A stretch of 61,438 nucleotides of DNA from an uncultured Lachnospiraceae bacterium (GCA_900539175.1 UQAW01000017.1:1-61438); one strand, 5' to 3'; positions 37,501 to 45,487 are shown, numbered from the stretch's first letter. Translations and numbers: made by a program. The notes: generated by a model not told the origin, from the sequence alone.

Positions 37501-38264
37501 CCGCCGTCCAACTGTACCATCGGACGAAGATCCGGCGGAATTACCGGAATTGCATCCATAATCATCCATTCCGGACGGTTTCCGGACTCGCGGAATGCCT
37601 CTACAACTTCCAGACGTTTGATGATACGTGCACGCTTCTGCCCTGTAGATTCCTTTAAGCCTCTTTTCAGCTCCTCGGATTCCTTCTCCAGATCAATTGC
37701 TTCCAACAATTCTTTAATAGACTCGGCGCCCATTCCCACACGGAATCCTTTGCCGTACTCTTCTCTTGCATCCTGATATTCTTTCTCAGTCAATACCTGC
37801 TTGTACTGCAGTCTGGTATCACCGCCGTCCAGTACGATATAATTTGCAAAATACAGTACTTTCTCCAGAGTTCTTGGAGAAAGATCCAGAATCAGTCCCA
37901 TACGGGACGGAATTCCTTTAAAATACCAGATATGGGATACCGGAGCTGCAAGCTCGATATGTCCCATACGCTCACGACGGACGCTGGATTTTGTTACCTC
38001 GACACCGCATCGGTCGCAGACTACACCTTTGTAACGGATTTTTTTATATTTACCGCAGTGACACTCCCAGTCCTTGCTTGGTCCGAAGATACGCTCACAG
38101 AACAGGCCGTCCTTTTCCGGTTTCAGCGTTCTGTAATTGATGGTTTCCGGTTTCTTCACCTCACCATGGGACCACTCACGGATTTTCTCCGGAGAAGCCA
38201 GACCAATCTTGATCGCATCGAATGTCATCGGTTGATAGGTTTCTTTATTTACTTTTTCTGGCAT
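34536..38264 (-). CDS. rpoC: DNA-directed RNA polymerase subunit beta'
   Basis: The 1242-residue catalytic subunit has the N-terminal zinc site (CHCGK near 66, CDRCG), the absolutely conserved NADFDGDQM near 453-461 that holds the catalytic magnesium, the bridge and trigger-helix region and the second zinc site CKSHIGICAKCYG. The last about 50 residues are an acidic Glu/Asp-rich tail of the kind seen in Lachnospiraceae. The ATG at 38264 follows GAAAGGGGT and matches family starts. It is transcribed after rpoB. Confidence 0.97.
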   Translation of the reverse strand: MPEKVNKETYQPMTFDAIKIGLASPEKIREWSHGEVKKPETINYRTLKPEKDGLFCERIFGPSKDWECHCGKYKKIRYKGVVCDRCGVEVTKSSVRRERMGHIELAAPVSHIWYFKGIPSRMGLILDLSPRTLEKVLYFANYIVLDGGDTRLQYKQVLTEKEYQDAREEYGKGFRVGMGAESIKELLEAIDLEKESEELKRGLKESTGQKRARIIKRLEVVEAFRESGNRPEWMIMDAIPVIPPDLRPMVQLDGGRFATSDLNDLYRRIINRNNRLKRLLELGAPDIIVRNEKRMLQEAVDALIDNGRRGRPVTGPGNRALKSLSDMLKGKSGRFRQNLLGKRVDYSGRSVIVVGPELKIYQCGLPKEMAIELFKPFVMKELVSNGTAHNIKNAKKMVEKLETAVWDVLEDVIKEHPVMLNRAPTLHRLGIQAFEPILVEGKAIKLHPLVCTAFNADFDGDQMAVHLPLSVEAQAECRFLLLSPNNLLKPSDGGPVAVPSQDMVLGIYYLTQERPGEKGEGMFFKSINEAILAYENGYLTLQTRITVRREGEDVQGNPIQANVSSTLGRFLFNEILPQDLGFVNRTVPGNELLLEVDFLVAKKQLKQILEKVINTHGATKTAEVLDDIKATGYKYSTRAAMTVSISDMTVPPQKPEMIAKAQETVDRITKNYKRGLITDEERYKEVVETWKETDDELTKALLNGLDKYNNIFMMADSGARGSDKQIKQLAGMRGLMADTTGHTIELPIKSNFREGLDVLEYFMSAHGARKGMSDTALRTADSGYLTRRMVDVSQDLIIREVDCCEGKDIIPGMYVEEFADGKEEIESLQERITGRFSCETIKDKDGNVIVKANHMITPKRAARVMSEGVDENGQPFTKVKIRTILTCKSHIGICAKCYGANMASGEVVQVGESVGIIAAQSIGEPGTQLTMRTFHSGGVAGGDITQGLPRVEELFEARKPKGLAIITEIKGVANIKDTKKKREVTVTDNEEGVSKTYLIPYGSRIKVQEGQVLEAGDELTEGSVNPHDILRIKGVRDVQDYMLREVQRVYRLQGVEISDKHIEVIVRQMLKKVRIEENGDTEFLPGTLVNVLDYEEVNEKMVEEGKEPAQGQQVMLGITKASLATDSFLSAASFQETTKVLTEAAIKGKIDNLIGLKENVLIGKLIPAGTGMKCYGNVKLDTDMFMEEELMLDEEELEVEEEPNSEETAETADAPEVEAVTEAEAEADFKETEEEVAVLEEE

Positions 38265-38296
38265 TTGATTACCCCTTTCCTCGCTTTGGAAGTGCA

Positions 38297-38318
38297 CGGC
38301 TGCCCGACCTGGCAGCCG
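38297..38318 (-). other. Hairpin in the rpoB-rpoC junction
   Basis: CGGCTGCC (38297-38304) pairs with GGCAGCCG (38311-38318) across a six-base loop. There is no T-run, so this is probably a processing or stability element between the two cistrons. Confidence 0.6.
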
Positions 38319-38333
38319 CGATTATGCCTTACT

Positions 38334-41300
38334 TTATTCCTCGTCGCCCAGTTCCTCATCAAATTCTAAGAAATCATCCTCTTCTTCATCTGCATCTTCT
38401 TCGACGTCAACCATCTCGTCTCCGCTGATCTCTTTTTTGCCATAACCATATGCGCCGAAGTCTTCCTCTTCCCGGTTGGAGTAACGGTCACCCTCAATGA
38501 TGGAACGCATATCGGTCTCGCCGTAATCCACGGATTCCATGATTTCTACCTCTGTGTGATCTTCGTTCAGAACTCTCACATCCAGTCCCAGGGACTGCAG
38601 CTCTTTTAAGAGTACCTTGAAGGACTCCGGAATACCAGGCTCAGGAATATTCTCACCTTTAATAATTGCTTCGTAAGTCTTCACACGTCCGACAACATCA
38701 TCGGATTTTACTGTCAGGATCTCCTGCAGTGTGTAAGATGCACCGTATGCCTCCAATGCCCAAACCTCCATCTCTCCGAAACGCTGTCCGCCGAACTGCG
38801 CTTTACCGCCCAGCGGCTGCTGTGTTACCAGAGAGTAAGGACCGGTAGAACGTGCATGGATCTTATCGTCAACCAGGTGATGCAGTTTCAGATAATGCAT
38901 GTGTCCGATGGTTACTGCACCGTCAAAATACTCACCGGTACGTCCGTCACGCAGTCTTACCTTACCGTCACGGGACAGCGGAACACCTTTCCATAACTCA
39001 CGATGTGCTCTGTTCTCATACAGATATTCATATACTTCCGGGAGCAGTTCTTCTTTATGTTTCTCTGAGAACTCTTCCCAGCTTAAATTCACATAATCAT
39101 TTGCCAGATCCAGGGTATCCATGATATCCTCTTCGTTCGCTCCATCGAATACCGGAGTTGCGATATTAAATCCCAACGCCTTTGCTGCCAGAGAAAGATG
39201 GATCTCCAGCACCTGTCCGATGTTCATACGGGACGGCACACCCAGAGGATTCAGCACGATATCCAGCGGACGGCCATTTGGCAGAAACGGCATATCTTCC
39301 ACAGGAAGCACACGGGAAACGACACCCTTGTTCCCATGACGGCCGGCCATCTTATCACCAACAGAGATTTTTCTCTTCTGAGCAATATAGATACGGACTG
39401 CCTGGTTTACGCCCGGTGACAGTTCATCACCGTTATCCCTGGTAAATACTTTGGCATCCACTACGATACCGTATTCACCATGAGGTACTTTCAGAGAAGT
39501 ATCACGTACCTCTCTCGCCTTCTCACCGAAGATTGCCCGAAGCAGTCTCTCTTCAGCGGTAAGCTCGGTTTCCCCTTTCGGCGTTACCTTACCAACCAGA
39601 ATATCACCGGCACGAACCTCCGCACCGATGCGGATGATTCCGCGCTCATCCAGATCTTTCAGCGCCTCGTCACCAACGCCCGGAACGTCTTTTGTGATCT
39701 CTTCCGGTCCCAACTTGGTGTCACGGGCTTCTGCCTCATATTCTTCAATATGAACAGATGTATATACATCGTCCATTACCAGTCTTTCACTTAACAGAAC
39801 GGCATCCTCGTAATTGTAACCTTCCCAGGTCATGAATCCGATCAGAGGATTCTTACCCAGCGCCAGTTCCCCGTTGGAAGTAGACGGACCGTCTGCAATG
39901 ACCTGTCCTTTTTCCACATGCTCGCCCTTGAAGACGATCGGTCTCTGATTGTAACAGTTACTCTGGTTACTTCTCATAAATTTTGTCAGATGGTAAACGT
40001 CCTTTGTTCCGTCATCATTGTTCATACGGATCTCATTGGAAGCAGAATAGGAAATCGTACCTGCTTTTTTCGCTACCACACAGACACCGGAGTCTACTGC
40101 TGCCTTTACTTCCATACCGGTACCGACAGCCGGAGCATCCGTTGTCAGAAGCGGCACAGCCTGACGCTGCATGTTGGATCCCATCAGCGCGCGGTTGGCA
40201 TCGTCATTCTGAAGGAAGGGAATCAATGCAGTAGCCACGGAGAACACCATCTTCGGAGATACGTCCATGTATTCAAAGGTATTACGCTCGTATTCCTGTG
40301 TCTCATCACGGTAACGTCCGGATACATTCTTATGGATAAAGTAGCCGTTTTCATCCAACGGCTCATTCGCCTGCGCCACATGGTAATTGTCTTCCTCATC
40401 GGCAGTCATATAAATTACCTCATCTGTGACACGTGGATTCTTCGGATCTGTTTTATCAATTTTTCGGTATGGCGCCTCTACAAATCCATACTGATTGATT
40501 CTTGCATAAGATGCCAGAGAGTTAATCAGACCAATGTTCGGTCCCTCAGGAGTCTCAATCGGACACATTCTTCCGTAATGAGAGTAATGTACATCTCGAA
40601 CCTCGAATCCGGCACGGTCTCTGGACAGACCTCCAGGTCCCAATGCAGAGAGACGTCTCTTATGGGTCAGCTCACCAAGGGGGTTGTTCTGATCCATGAA
40701 CTGAGACAACTGGGAAGATCCGAAGAACTCCTTCACTGCCGCAGTTACCGGCTTAATATTAATCAGGGACTGCGGTGAAACACCGTCAATGTCCTGCGTT
40801 GTCATACGTTCACGAACCACACGCTCCAATCTGGAAAGACCGATACGGTACTGGTTCTGCAGCAACTCACCTACCGCACGGATACGACGATTTCCCAGGT
40901 GGTCAATATCGTCATCATTTCCCAGACCGTACTCCAGATGCATATTATAATTAATAGAAGCAAAAATATCTTCTTTCGTAATATGTTTCGGAATCAGATT
41001 ATGAATCTCACGGCGGATTGCATCCTTGATATCGTCCAGATCCGTATACTCATTCAAAATCTTTTCCAGTTCCGGATAATAAACTTCCTCCGTCACATGC
41101 AGGTCGGCCGGATCCACATCCACAAAGCGGGTAATATCTACCATCAGATTGGAAAGAACTTTCACTTTTCTTTCCTCTGTCTGAATCCATACGTATGGTA
41201 CTGCTGCGTACTGGATCTCATCCGCCAGTTCTTTCGTCACCTTGGTCCCTTCCTCGGCAATAATCTCACCGGTAGAAGGATTCACTACCGTCTCAGCCAA

Positions 41301-42179
41301 TACATGATTGCGGATACGGTTTCTGAGAGCCAGTTTCTTATTAAATTTATAGCGTCCTACTTTTGCCAGGTCATAACGGCGCGCATCGAAAAACATCGCG
41401 TTAATCAGACTCTCTGCACTCTCAACTGCCAACGGCTCGCCAGGACGGATTTTTTTGTATAATTCAAGCAGACCTTCCTGATAATTCTCGGAAGTATCTT
41501 TTCCAAAACTTGCCAGAATTTTTGGTTCTTCTCCGAAGAGTTCTACGATTTCCGCATTTGATCCAACGCCCAGAGCACGAATCAGCACGGTAATCGGTAC
41601 CTTTCTGGTTCTGTCCACACGTACGTAGAACACGTCATTGGAATCCGTTTCGTACTCTAACCACGCACCACGATTTGGAATCACTGTACTGGAATACAGC
41701 TTTTTACCGATTTTATCATGCGTGATTGAATAATATATACCAGGGGAACGTACTAACTGGCTTACAATAACACGCTCTGCGCCGTTGATTACGAAAGTAC
41801 CTGTGGCTGTCATCAAAGGAAGATCGCCCATGAATATTTCATGTTCGCTGATTTCGTCTTTTTCTTTATTATGCAGTCTTACCTTCACCTTCAGCGGTGC
41901 GGCAAAAGTTGCATCACGTTGTTTACACTCTTCGATGGAATATTTGACTTCGTCTTCGCACAGAGTAAAATCTACGAATTCCAGACTTAGTTTTCCGCTG
42001 TAATCAGTAATTGGAGAAATGTCATCGAAGACCTCGTTGAGACCTTCCTTAAGAAACCAGTTATAGGAATCTTTCTGCACTTCGATCAAGTTGGGCATCT
42101 CCAAAACTTCTTTTTGTCTCTGGTAACTCATTCGCATACTTTTTCCGCTGGCTACGGGACGTATTCTGTTTTTTTCCAT
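38334..42179 (-). CDS. rpoB: DNA-directed RNA polymerase subunit beta
   Basis: The 1281-residue subunit is complete, with the rifampicin-pocket sequence SQLSQFMDQNNPLGELTHKR near 488-507 in its usual susceptible form, the GRHGNKGVVS block and the C-terminal VWALEAYGA. It ends in an acidic tail like RpoC. Unusually for this operon, ribosomal protein genes rplJ and rplL are not directly upstream within the window. The space is taken by a toxin-antitoxin-like pair. A consensus promoter of its own lies 127 bases upstream. Confidence 0.97.
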   Translation of the reverse strand: MEKNRIRPVASGKSMRMSYQRQKEVLEMPNLIEVQKDSYNWFLKEGLNEVFDDISPITDYSGKLSLEFVDFTLCEDEVKYSIEECKQRDATFAAPLKVKVRLHNKEKDEISEHEIFMGDLPLMTATGTFVINGAERVIVSQLVRSPGIYYSITHDKIGKKLYSSTVIPNRGAWLEYETDSNDVFYVRVDRTRKVPITVLIRALGVGSNAEIVELFGEEPKILASFGKDTSENYQEGLLELYKKIRPGEPLAVESAESLINAMFFDARRYDLAKVGRYKFNKKLALRNRIRNHVLAETVVNPSTGEIIAEEGTKVTKELADEIQYAAVPYVWIQTEERKVKVLSNLMVDITRFVDVDPADLHVTEEVYYPELEKILNEYTDLDDIKDAIRREIHNLIPKHITKEDIFASINYNMHLEYGLGNDDDIDHLGNRRIRAVGELLQNQYRIGLSRLERVVRERMTTQDIDGVSPQSLINIKPVTAAVKEFFGSSQLSQFMDQNNPLGELTHKRRLSALGPGGLSRDRAGFEVRDVHYSHYGRMCPIETPEGPNIGLINSLASYARINQYGFVEAPYRKIDKTDPKNPRVTDEVIYMTADEEDNYHVAQANEPLDENGYFIHKNVSGRYRDETQEYERNTFEYMDVSPKMVFSVATALIPFLQNDDANRALMGSNMQRQAVPLLTTDAPAVGTGMEVKAAVDSGVCVVAKKAGTISYSASNEIRMNNDDGTKDVYHLTKFMRSNQSNCYNQRPIVFKGEHVEKGQVIADGPSTSNGELALGKNPLIGFMTWEGYNYEDAVLLSERLVMDDVYTSVHIEEYEAEARDTKLGPEEITKDVPGVGDEALKDLDERGIIRIGAEVRAGDILVGKVTPKGETELTAEERLLRAIFGEKAREVRDTSLKVPHGEYGIVVDAKVFTRDNGDELSPGVNQAVRIYIAQKRKISVGDKMAGRHGNKGVVSRVLPVEDMPFLPNGRPLDIVLNPLGVPSRMNIGQVLEIHLSLAAKALGFNIATPVFDGANEEDIMDTLDLANDYVNLSWEEFSEKHKEELLPEVYEYLYENRAHRELWKGVPLSRDGKVRLRDGRTGEYFDGAVTIGHMHYLKLHHLVDDKIHARSTGPYSLVTQQPLGGKAQFGGQRFGEMEVWALEAYGASYTLQEILTVKSDDVVGRVKTYEAIIKGENIPEPGIPESFKVLLKELQSLGLDVRVLNEDHTEVEIMESVDYGETDMRSIIEGDRYSNREEEDFGAYGYGKKEISGDEMVDVEEDADEEEDDFLEFDEELGDEE

Positions 42180-42305
42180 TGACGTTTCACCCCTTGTGTG
42201 TTTTTATATTTATTATAACTCATGCTTCGAAGTCCGGAAAAGGTCTGAAAAAAGAGCCATTTGGGTAAACTTCTAGGCATATCTTGCCATAATAGTGCAT
42301 TTTTT

Positions 42306-42334
42306 ACAATAGCACAATTTGTCAAGTGTGTCAA
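42306..42334 (-). promoter_or_regulatory. Promoter of rpoB-rpoC
   Basis: On the minus strand TTGACA (42329-42334) and TATTGT (42306-42311) are 17 bases apart. A TG one base upstream of the second hexamer gives an extended -10. The leader is about 120 bases. The rest of the 42180-42619 gap holds only this leader and the terminator at 42447. Confidence 0.78.
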
Positions 42335-42446
42335 TCAGAATTTTTGTATTTTTTCGTATACATTCAGGGTTTTGTAGTATTTTCTGATCTGATGGAAAAG
42401 CTTGAAAACATGTATGGGGATATCTTCCCTAAATTTGAGCATAAAA

Positions 42447-42473
42447 AAACCGTCTACCTAAAGCAAACGGTTT
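42447..42473 (-). terminator. Terminator of the Panacea/GNAT-like pair
   Basis: AAACCGT pairs with ACGGTTT around a loop of about 13 bases, and the minus strand continues with a seven-T run. It insulates rpoB-rpoC from the upstream pair. Confidence 0.75.
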
Positions 42474-42619
42474 CTCAATTCAGCATATTATTTTTTAATT
42501 TTTTCTTCACATAAGGCGTATTACGCAAGATTTCATATCATGCAGAATACAAAACCACTTCTTCTGATACATTTTTATAAAAATGGAGGAAATTTCATCC
42601 ATATCATTCAACAATATCT

Positions 42620-43477
42620 TTAATTCTCTGCAACATCAGAATGTTCTTCCCATGCCAATATACGATTATTTTCCAAGATCCCAATTGATTGGACAAGGCT
42701 AAAACATTTATTGTCATAAGCTGGTTTAACAATTGTCATATTCTGCACTTCGCGAAACTTCAGTTCATTTTTATAATATTCTACCAATTCATATGTATCA
42801 ATCTCTTTGGCCATTTCATCTTCAAAATCGCCATATTTCAAATCATAATCGGACACAATATAATACGCATTATCTGAACTATCCGCAGCAAATAGATATA
42901 TATATTGGCAACCAACCATCGTCGCAATTTTTAATACTTCCGGTACAACCATTTCCCAAAATACATAAAATCCTAACGGTATATCTATTTCCATAGATAA
43001 TCTGTAATCGGCATTTTTACAAAAATGGCTTAGCTCTATAGCTGGAAACTGTTCTAAAACCCTTAGCGCATTTTTTTCTTCCTGCGTATGTTCAATATCT
43101 GCTTGAACATCTGCTTTATAATTTCTTCTTTCCTCTGCAATCTTTAACAATCGAGCTGATACCGGCTCTTCACTCCAGCTCAGAATATCATCCACAGATA
43201 TATCACCATTTCCATTTAAAGCCTCTATAAGCATTGTAACTATTTCTTCTTCCTCTTCTGGCAAATCGCTTTGCCCATACGGTCGAATAAGAAGGCCACA
43301 ATTCAAAGCAAAATAAAAAACAATCTTTCCAGATGAAATATCTTTTACAAGATAAACCTTTGTGATTCCTGCTTTATCTTGATCTATTGCTGCCTCCTTT
43401 AAGTATATCTCAAGCTTTTTTCCATATTTATTTCCTGTGAAATCCTTTATAAGAGTTTTATTCTTCTCTTTGATCAT
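42620..43477 (-). CDS. GNAT-like protein, probable toxin of a Panacea-linked pair
   Basis: The 285-residue product shows a GNAT-like layout: an early KVYLVKDISSGKIVFYFAL block, then AIELSHFCKN, the helix VVPEVLKIATMVGCQYIYLFA and a final LVEYYKNELKFREV resembling the Tyr-containing end of acetyltransferase domains. An acidic insert of about 90 residues sits between the first block and the core. Acetyl-CoA glycine-rich contacts are not obvious, so activity is uncertain. Panacea domains are known as antitoxins neutralising many unrelated toxin folds, which suggests a toxin role. The first ATG is at 43477. The reading frame is open upstream to the stop of the Panacea gene without ATG, GTG or TTG, and GAGGTG lies at the far end, so a non-standard earlier start (adding about 20 residues) is possible. 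Confidence 0.65.
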   Translation of the reverse strand: MIKEKNKTLIKDFTGNKYGKKLEIYLKEAAIDQDKAGITKVYLVKDISSGKIVFYFALNCGLLIRPYGQSDLPEEEEEIVTMLIEALNGNGDISVDDILSWSEEPVSARLLKIAEERRNYKADVQADIEHTQEEKNALRVLEQFPAIELSHFCKNADYRLSMEIDIPLGFYVFWEMVVPEVLKIATMVGCQYIYLFAADSSDNAYYIVSDYDLKYGDFEDEMAKEIDTYELVEYYKNELKFREVQNMTIVKPAYDNKCFSLVQSIGILENNRILAWEEHSDVAEN

Positions 43478-43552
43478 TAATGGCTCAATTTCAAATTGAG
43501 ACTTTAACCATTCCTTTTGTTCCTGAATAGTTATTTCTATACACCTCGCTTC

Positions 43553-44023
43553 TTAGTTGTTCTCCATAGACTCGTATTTTTTTCTTTTAGCCAGTTCGCG
43601 GGCTGCATCTACTTTCATATCATTTAATTTTAATTTAACAGAACCATTTTCGTCTGGCTCTAAGCCTCTTCTTGAACGTTTCCACGAAACTTCTCCATGT
43701 GATAATGTGCTTAATTTCCAAGATGATACATTATCATATCTCTCACAAACTGCTTTTACCAGTTTCATCGTTGCATCACATACTTTATCCATGACATCAC
43801 TAAACGGACGCTCCTTCAAATACTCACTCCGAACTTCCAGTAATACAGGACCATATTTCCATCCAACAAACTCACCGGCAAAAAGAGGCTCCTTATTATA
43901 CATCAGAGACTCTCTCTGTGCAAAATACATCAACTTGTGCATTCTCATCTGATCCATTGTTGCATTATGTTTTTCTAAAAATAAATCGTAAAATGCTTTT
44001 GCAACTACCAAAGTCTGTTCCAT
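43553..44023 (-). CDS. Panacea-domain (DUF4065/SocA-like) protein, probable antitoxin
   Basis: The 156-residue protein has the family pattern: MRMHKLMYFAQRESLMYNKEP near 27, GEFVGWKYGPVL, and a helical C-terminal part. Panacea domains occur in antitoxins paired with varied toxins and in the SocA proteolysis adaptor. AGGAGGAAATTAT precedes the ATG. The next gene is in exactly the same frame, separated by one TAA and 25 sense codons. Confidence 0.85.
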   Translation of the reverse strand: MEQTLVVAKAFYDLFLEKHNATMDQMRMHKLMYFAQRESLMYNKEPLFAGEFVGWKYGPVLLEVRSEYLKERPFSDVMDKVCDATMKLVKAVCERYDNVSSWKLSTLSHGEVSWKRSRRGLEPDENGSVKLKLNDMKVDAARELAKRKKYESMENN

Positions 44024-44508
44024 ATAATTTCCTCCTATAGCATTATTTTGTTTTATTATATAATTTTATGCAATAAAAATCAACTCGTAACCAGTTCTTA
44101 TACTATTTAGTTTCTCCATCAATCACGACATTATAAATGTAAATTACGCTCCTTTTGAACTATTTCCATTCAATCCAAATCTTTTAAAAATGAAACCAAA
44201 AATGATCCCCGCTTGCTCGTAAATGATTGTATCAGTTTTTCATTCACAGCCTCAGGGGACCATCTCTCGCATTTAAAACTCTCCAATATTTTGTTCTGTT
44301 ATTCGCATTTCTCACACCTTCTAGTGTACTGTCTCGTTCACTTTCAGCAAAATGACGCAGAATGGATTTTCAGCCTGCAAGGCGGAGGAATGATTCTCCA
44401 GCACCTTAATCTCTTTGTTGGAAAATTAAAATACAGCAATTCGCCAGAGATTTTCCTCCTCTGTTTTTTACAATACCCTTTATCTCGGATCTACGCATTA
44501 CAATTCTT
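44024..44508. other. Gene-free stretch upstream of the Panacea gene
   Basis: Apart from the Panacea promoter I see no supported gene. A plus-strand open frame covers much of 44213-44866 but runs through the structured repeat and has no ribosome site or recognisable family. The part before 44508 might be remains of a decayed element. Confidence 0.4.
44055..44083 (-). promoter_or_regulatory. Promoter of the Panacea/GNAT-like pair
   Basis: On the minus strand TTGATT (44078-44083) and TATAAT (44055-44060) are separated by 17 bases. The start of transcription would be about 25 bases before the ATG. Confidence 0.75.
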
Positions 44509-44707
44509 TACTATGAAAGTCCCGGACAGCGGCCATGAGGAGCGCATGCTTGCATGCGGCGAGTCATGGACATTGGACGGGCAAGCCGGTATGAGTAAGG
44601 AGGGCGACAGCCCGGATTACGAATACTGGCGGCGATTGCGGGAGCACGAAGTGCGGAGCAATCGACTTTCATGGATGGTGATGTCTGTGTCAGCAGACAT
44701 GTCCGTT
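44509..44707 (+). repeat. Family A structured 200-bp repeat unit, complete copy
   Basis: Closing helix P1: ATGAAAGTC (44513-44521) with GACTTTCAT (44664-44672). P2: CCATGA (44533-44538) with TCATGG (44564-44569), topped by GCATGC-TT-GCATGC. P3/P4: GCCGGTAT (44585-44592) with ATACTGGC (44623-44630), a symmetric GA/GA loop, GTAA with TTAC, a symmetric GGA/GGA loop, and GGGC-GACA-GCCC. P5: GATTGC (44634-44639) with GCAATC (44658-44663), purine loops GGGA and GGA, inner GCAC-GAA-GTGC. P6: ATGTCTG (44681-44687) with CAGACAT (44694-44700). TACTAT stands at both ends, as expected for a unit cut out of a tandem array. Confidence 0.85.
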
Positions 44708-44745
44708 TACTATTTTATTTATTTTTTGCTCAATATACATAAACA

Positions 44746-44786
44746 AAAAGTGATCGAATTCAATTTTCTTGAATCTGATCACTTTT
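44746..44786 (-). terminator. Terminator of the peptide/anchored-protein unit
   Basis: AAAAGTGATC (44746-44755) pairs with GATCACTTTT (44777-44786), with further pairing of the inner AATTCAA and TTGAAT segments. On the minus strand a T-run follows. It lies just beyond the stop at 44841. Confidence 0.8.
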
Positions 44787-44840
44787 CATATCAAAACACA
44801 CTATCTAGCATTCATTTCACACATTTTCACTTTTTTCTAT

Positions 44841-45248
44841 TCAGACATTTTCTTCAAAGCACATGAAATCTTCTCCGTCCTTTTCCAAAATCAGAACTTT
44901 GTTTTTCAGGCGGTACCGGAATCTGTACGTATTACCATTTCGAATTCCATTGATTCTTACAGATGTGAACCGTATATAGTTTTTCGTCCTGTAATAAGTT
45001 CCCGTCACTAAAGCTTCTCCGTCACGTACCTGGATAAAGGTATTGTCCTCATACAAAGTAATGTTGTCCATATAAAGAAACATCTGGGGGAATCCATGAG
45101 GAACATCCACATTCTGAAATCTCCATGTGCCCTCCACATGCTCTTTCTGAATATCTGATCTATCTAATAGAAGCATCACCGACAGCAGCAGACAGATAAT
45201 CACTGCCATCTTTAAACTATCTTTTTTCATCATGTTTATGTTCTGCAT
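44841..45248 (-). CDS. Hypothetical small protein with one N-terminal membrane helix
   Basis: The 135-residue protein starts with one hydrophobic helix (about 13-30, MAVIICLLLSVMLLL) and continues as a beta-rich outside domain with EGTWRFQNV, ITLYEDNTFIQVRDGEALVTGTYY and LKNKVLILEKDGEDF. The pattern resembles small lipocalin-like or META-like surface proteins, but I recognise no family. AAAGAGGTGCG precedes the ATG, and the start lies inside the 60-residue peptide gene (overlap of 32 bases, different frame), so translation is coupled. Confidence 0.6.
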   Translation of the reverse strand: MQNINMMKKDSLKMAVIICLLLSVMLLLDRSDIQKEHVEGTWRFQNVDVPHGFPQMFLYMDNITLYEDNTFIQVRDGEALVTGTYYRTKNYIRFTSVRINGIRNGNTYRFRYRLKNKVLILEKDGEDFMCFEENV

Positions 45249-45399
45249 CGCACCTCTTTACTGCAGATACGGAAAAAGGCTGTTCCAAAATTTCTTTTTC
45301 AGATGACAGCATATTCTGCTCCGCAGCCTGTAGCTGTTGACTCTCCCTCATGGTATACAAACGTTCGATTTCAATTGTGGGCTTTTCATATTTTTTCAT
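45217..45399 (-). CDS. Small 60-residue peptide of unknown function
   Basis: The product begins MKKYEKPTIEIERLYTMRE, continues with a Gln- and Glu-rich helical middle and ends in a His/Lys/Glu-rich basic tail with one Cys. It has no signal peptide. The opening resembles starts of small ribosomal peptide precursors in Clostridia, but no modification enzyme is adjacent, so this is only a resemblance. The ATG at 45399 is set by AGGAGGAGAGGAT directly before it. No promoter is visible between this gene and the recombinase in the present orientation. See the inverted repeats at 45460 and 46598. Confidence 0.55.
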   Translation of the reverse strand: MKKYEKPTIEIERLYTMRESQQLQAAEQNMLSSEKEILEQPFSVSAVKRCDAEHKHDEKR

Positions 45400-45458
45400 A
45401 TCCTCTCCTCCTGATTTTCCCCAACTGGTATACTTTGCATTTACCCGGACAGATAATT

Positions 45459-45487
45459 GTATCATTTAATTTTCTATTAAATGATAC
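45459..45487 (-). terminator. A+T-rich palindrome at the 3' end of the recombinase gene
   Basis: GTATCATTTAAT (45459-45470) pairs with ATTAAATGATAC (45476-45487). It overlaps the last codons of the recombinase and may act as its terminator. Half of it is also the left copy of the inverted repeat described at 45460-45476. Confidence 0.55.
45460..45476 (-). repeat. Left inverted repeat flanking the recombinase (candidate crossover site)
   Basis: On the minus strand this reads TAGAAAATTAAATGATA. It matches the plus-strand sequence at 46598-46614 at 16 of 17 positions, in inverted orientation, with further similarity (CTGTC) about a dozen bases on. The recombinase gene lies between the two. Confidence 0.5.

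Noticed and set aside
36039..37658. Long plus-strand open frame (539 codons) antisense to rpoC
   Set aside because: It lies entirely inside the well-supported rpoC gene, has no ribosome site and a Cys/His/Arg-rich composition typical of antisense shadows.
44509..44707. Retron or group II intron RNA
   Set aside because: No reverse transcriptase is encoded nearby and the helices do not match the msr/msd or intron domain V patterns I know.
44213..44866. 217-codon plus-strand frame including the structured repeat
   Set aside because: It runs through the repeat and its terminator region, has no family match or ribosome site, and the copies vary in a way that preserves base pairing and not amino acids.
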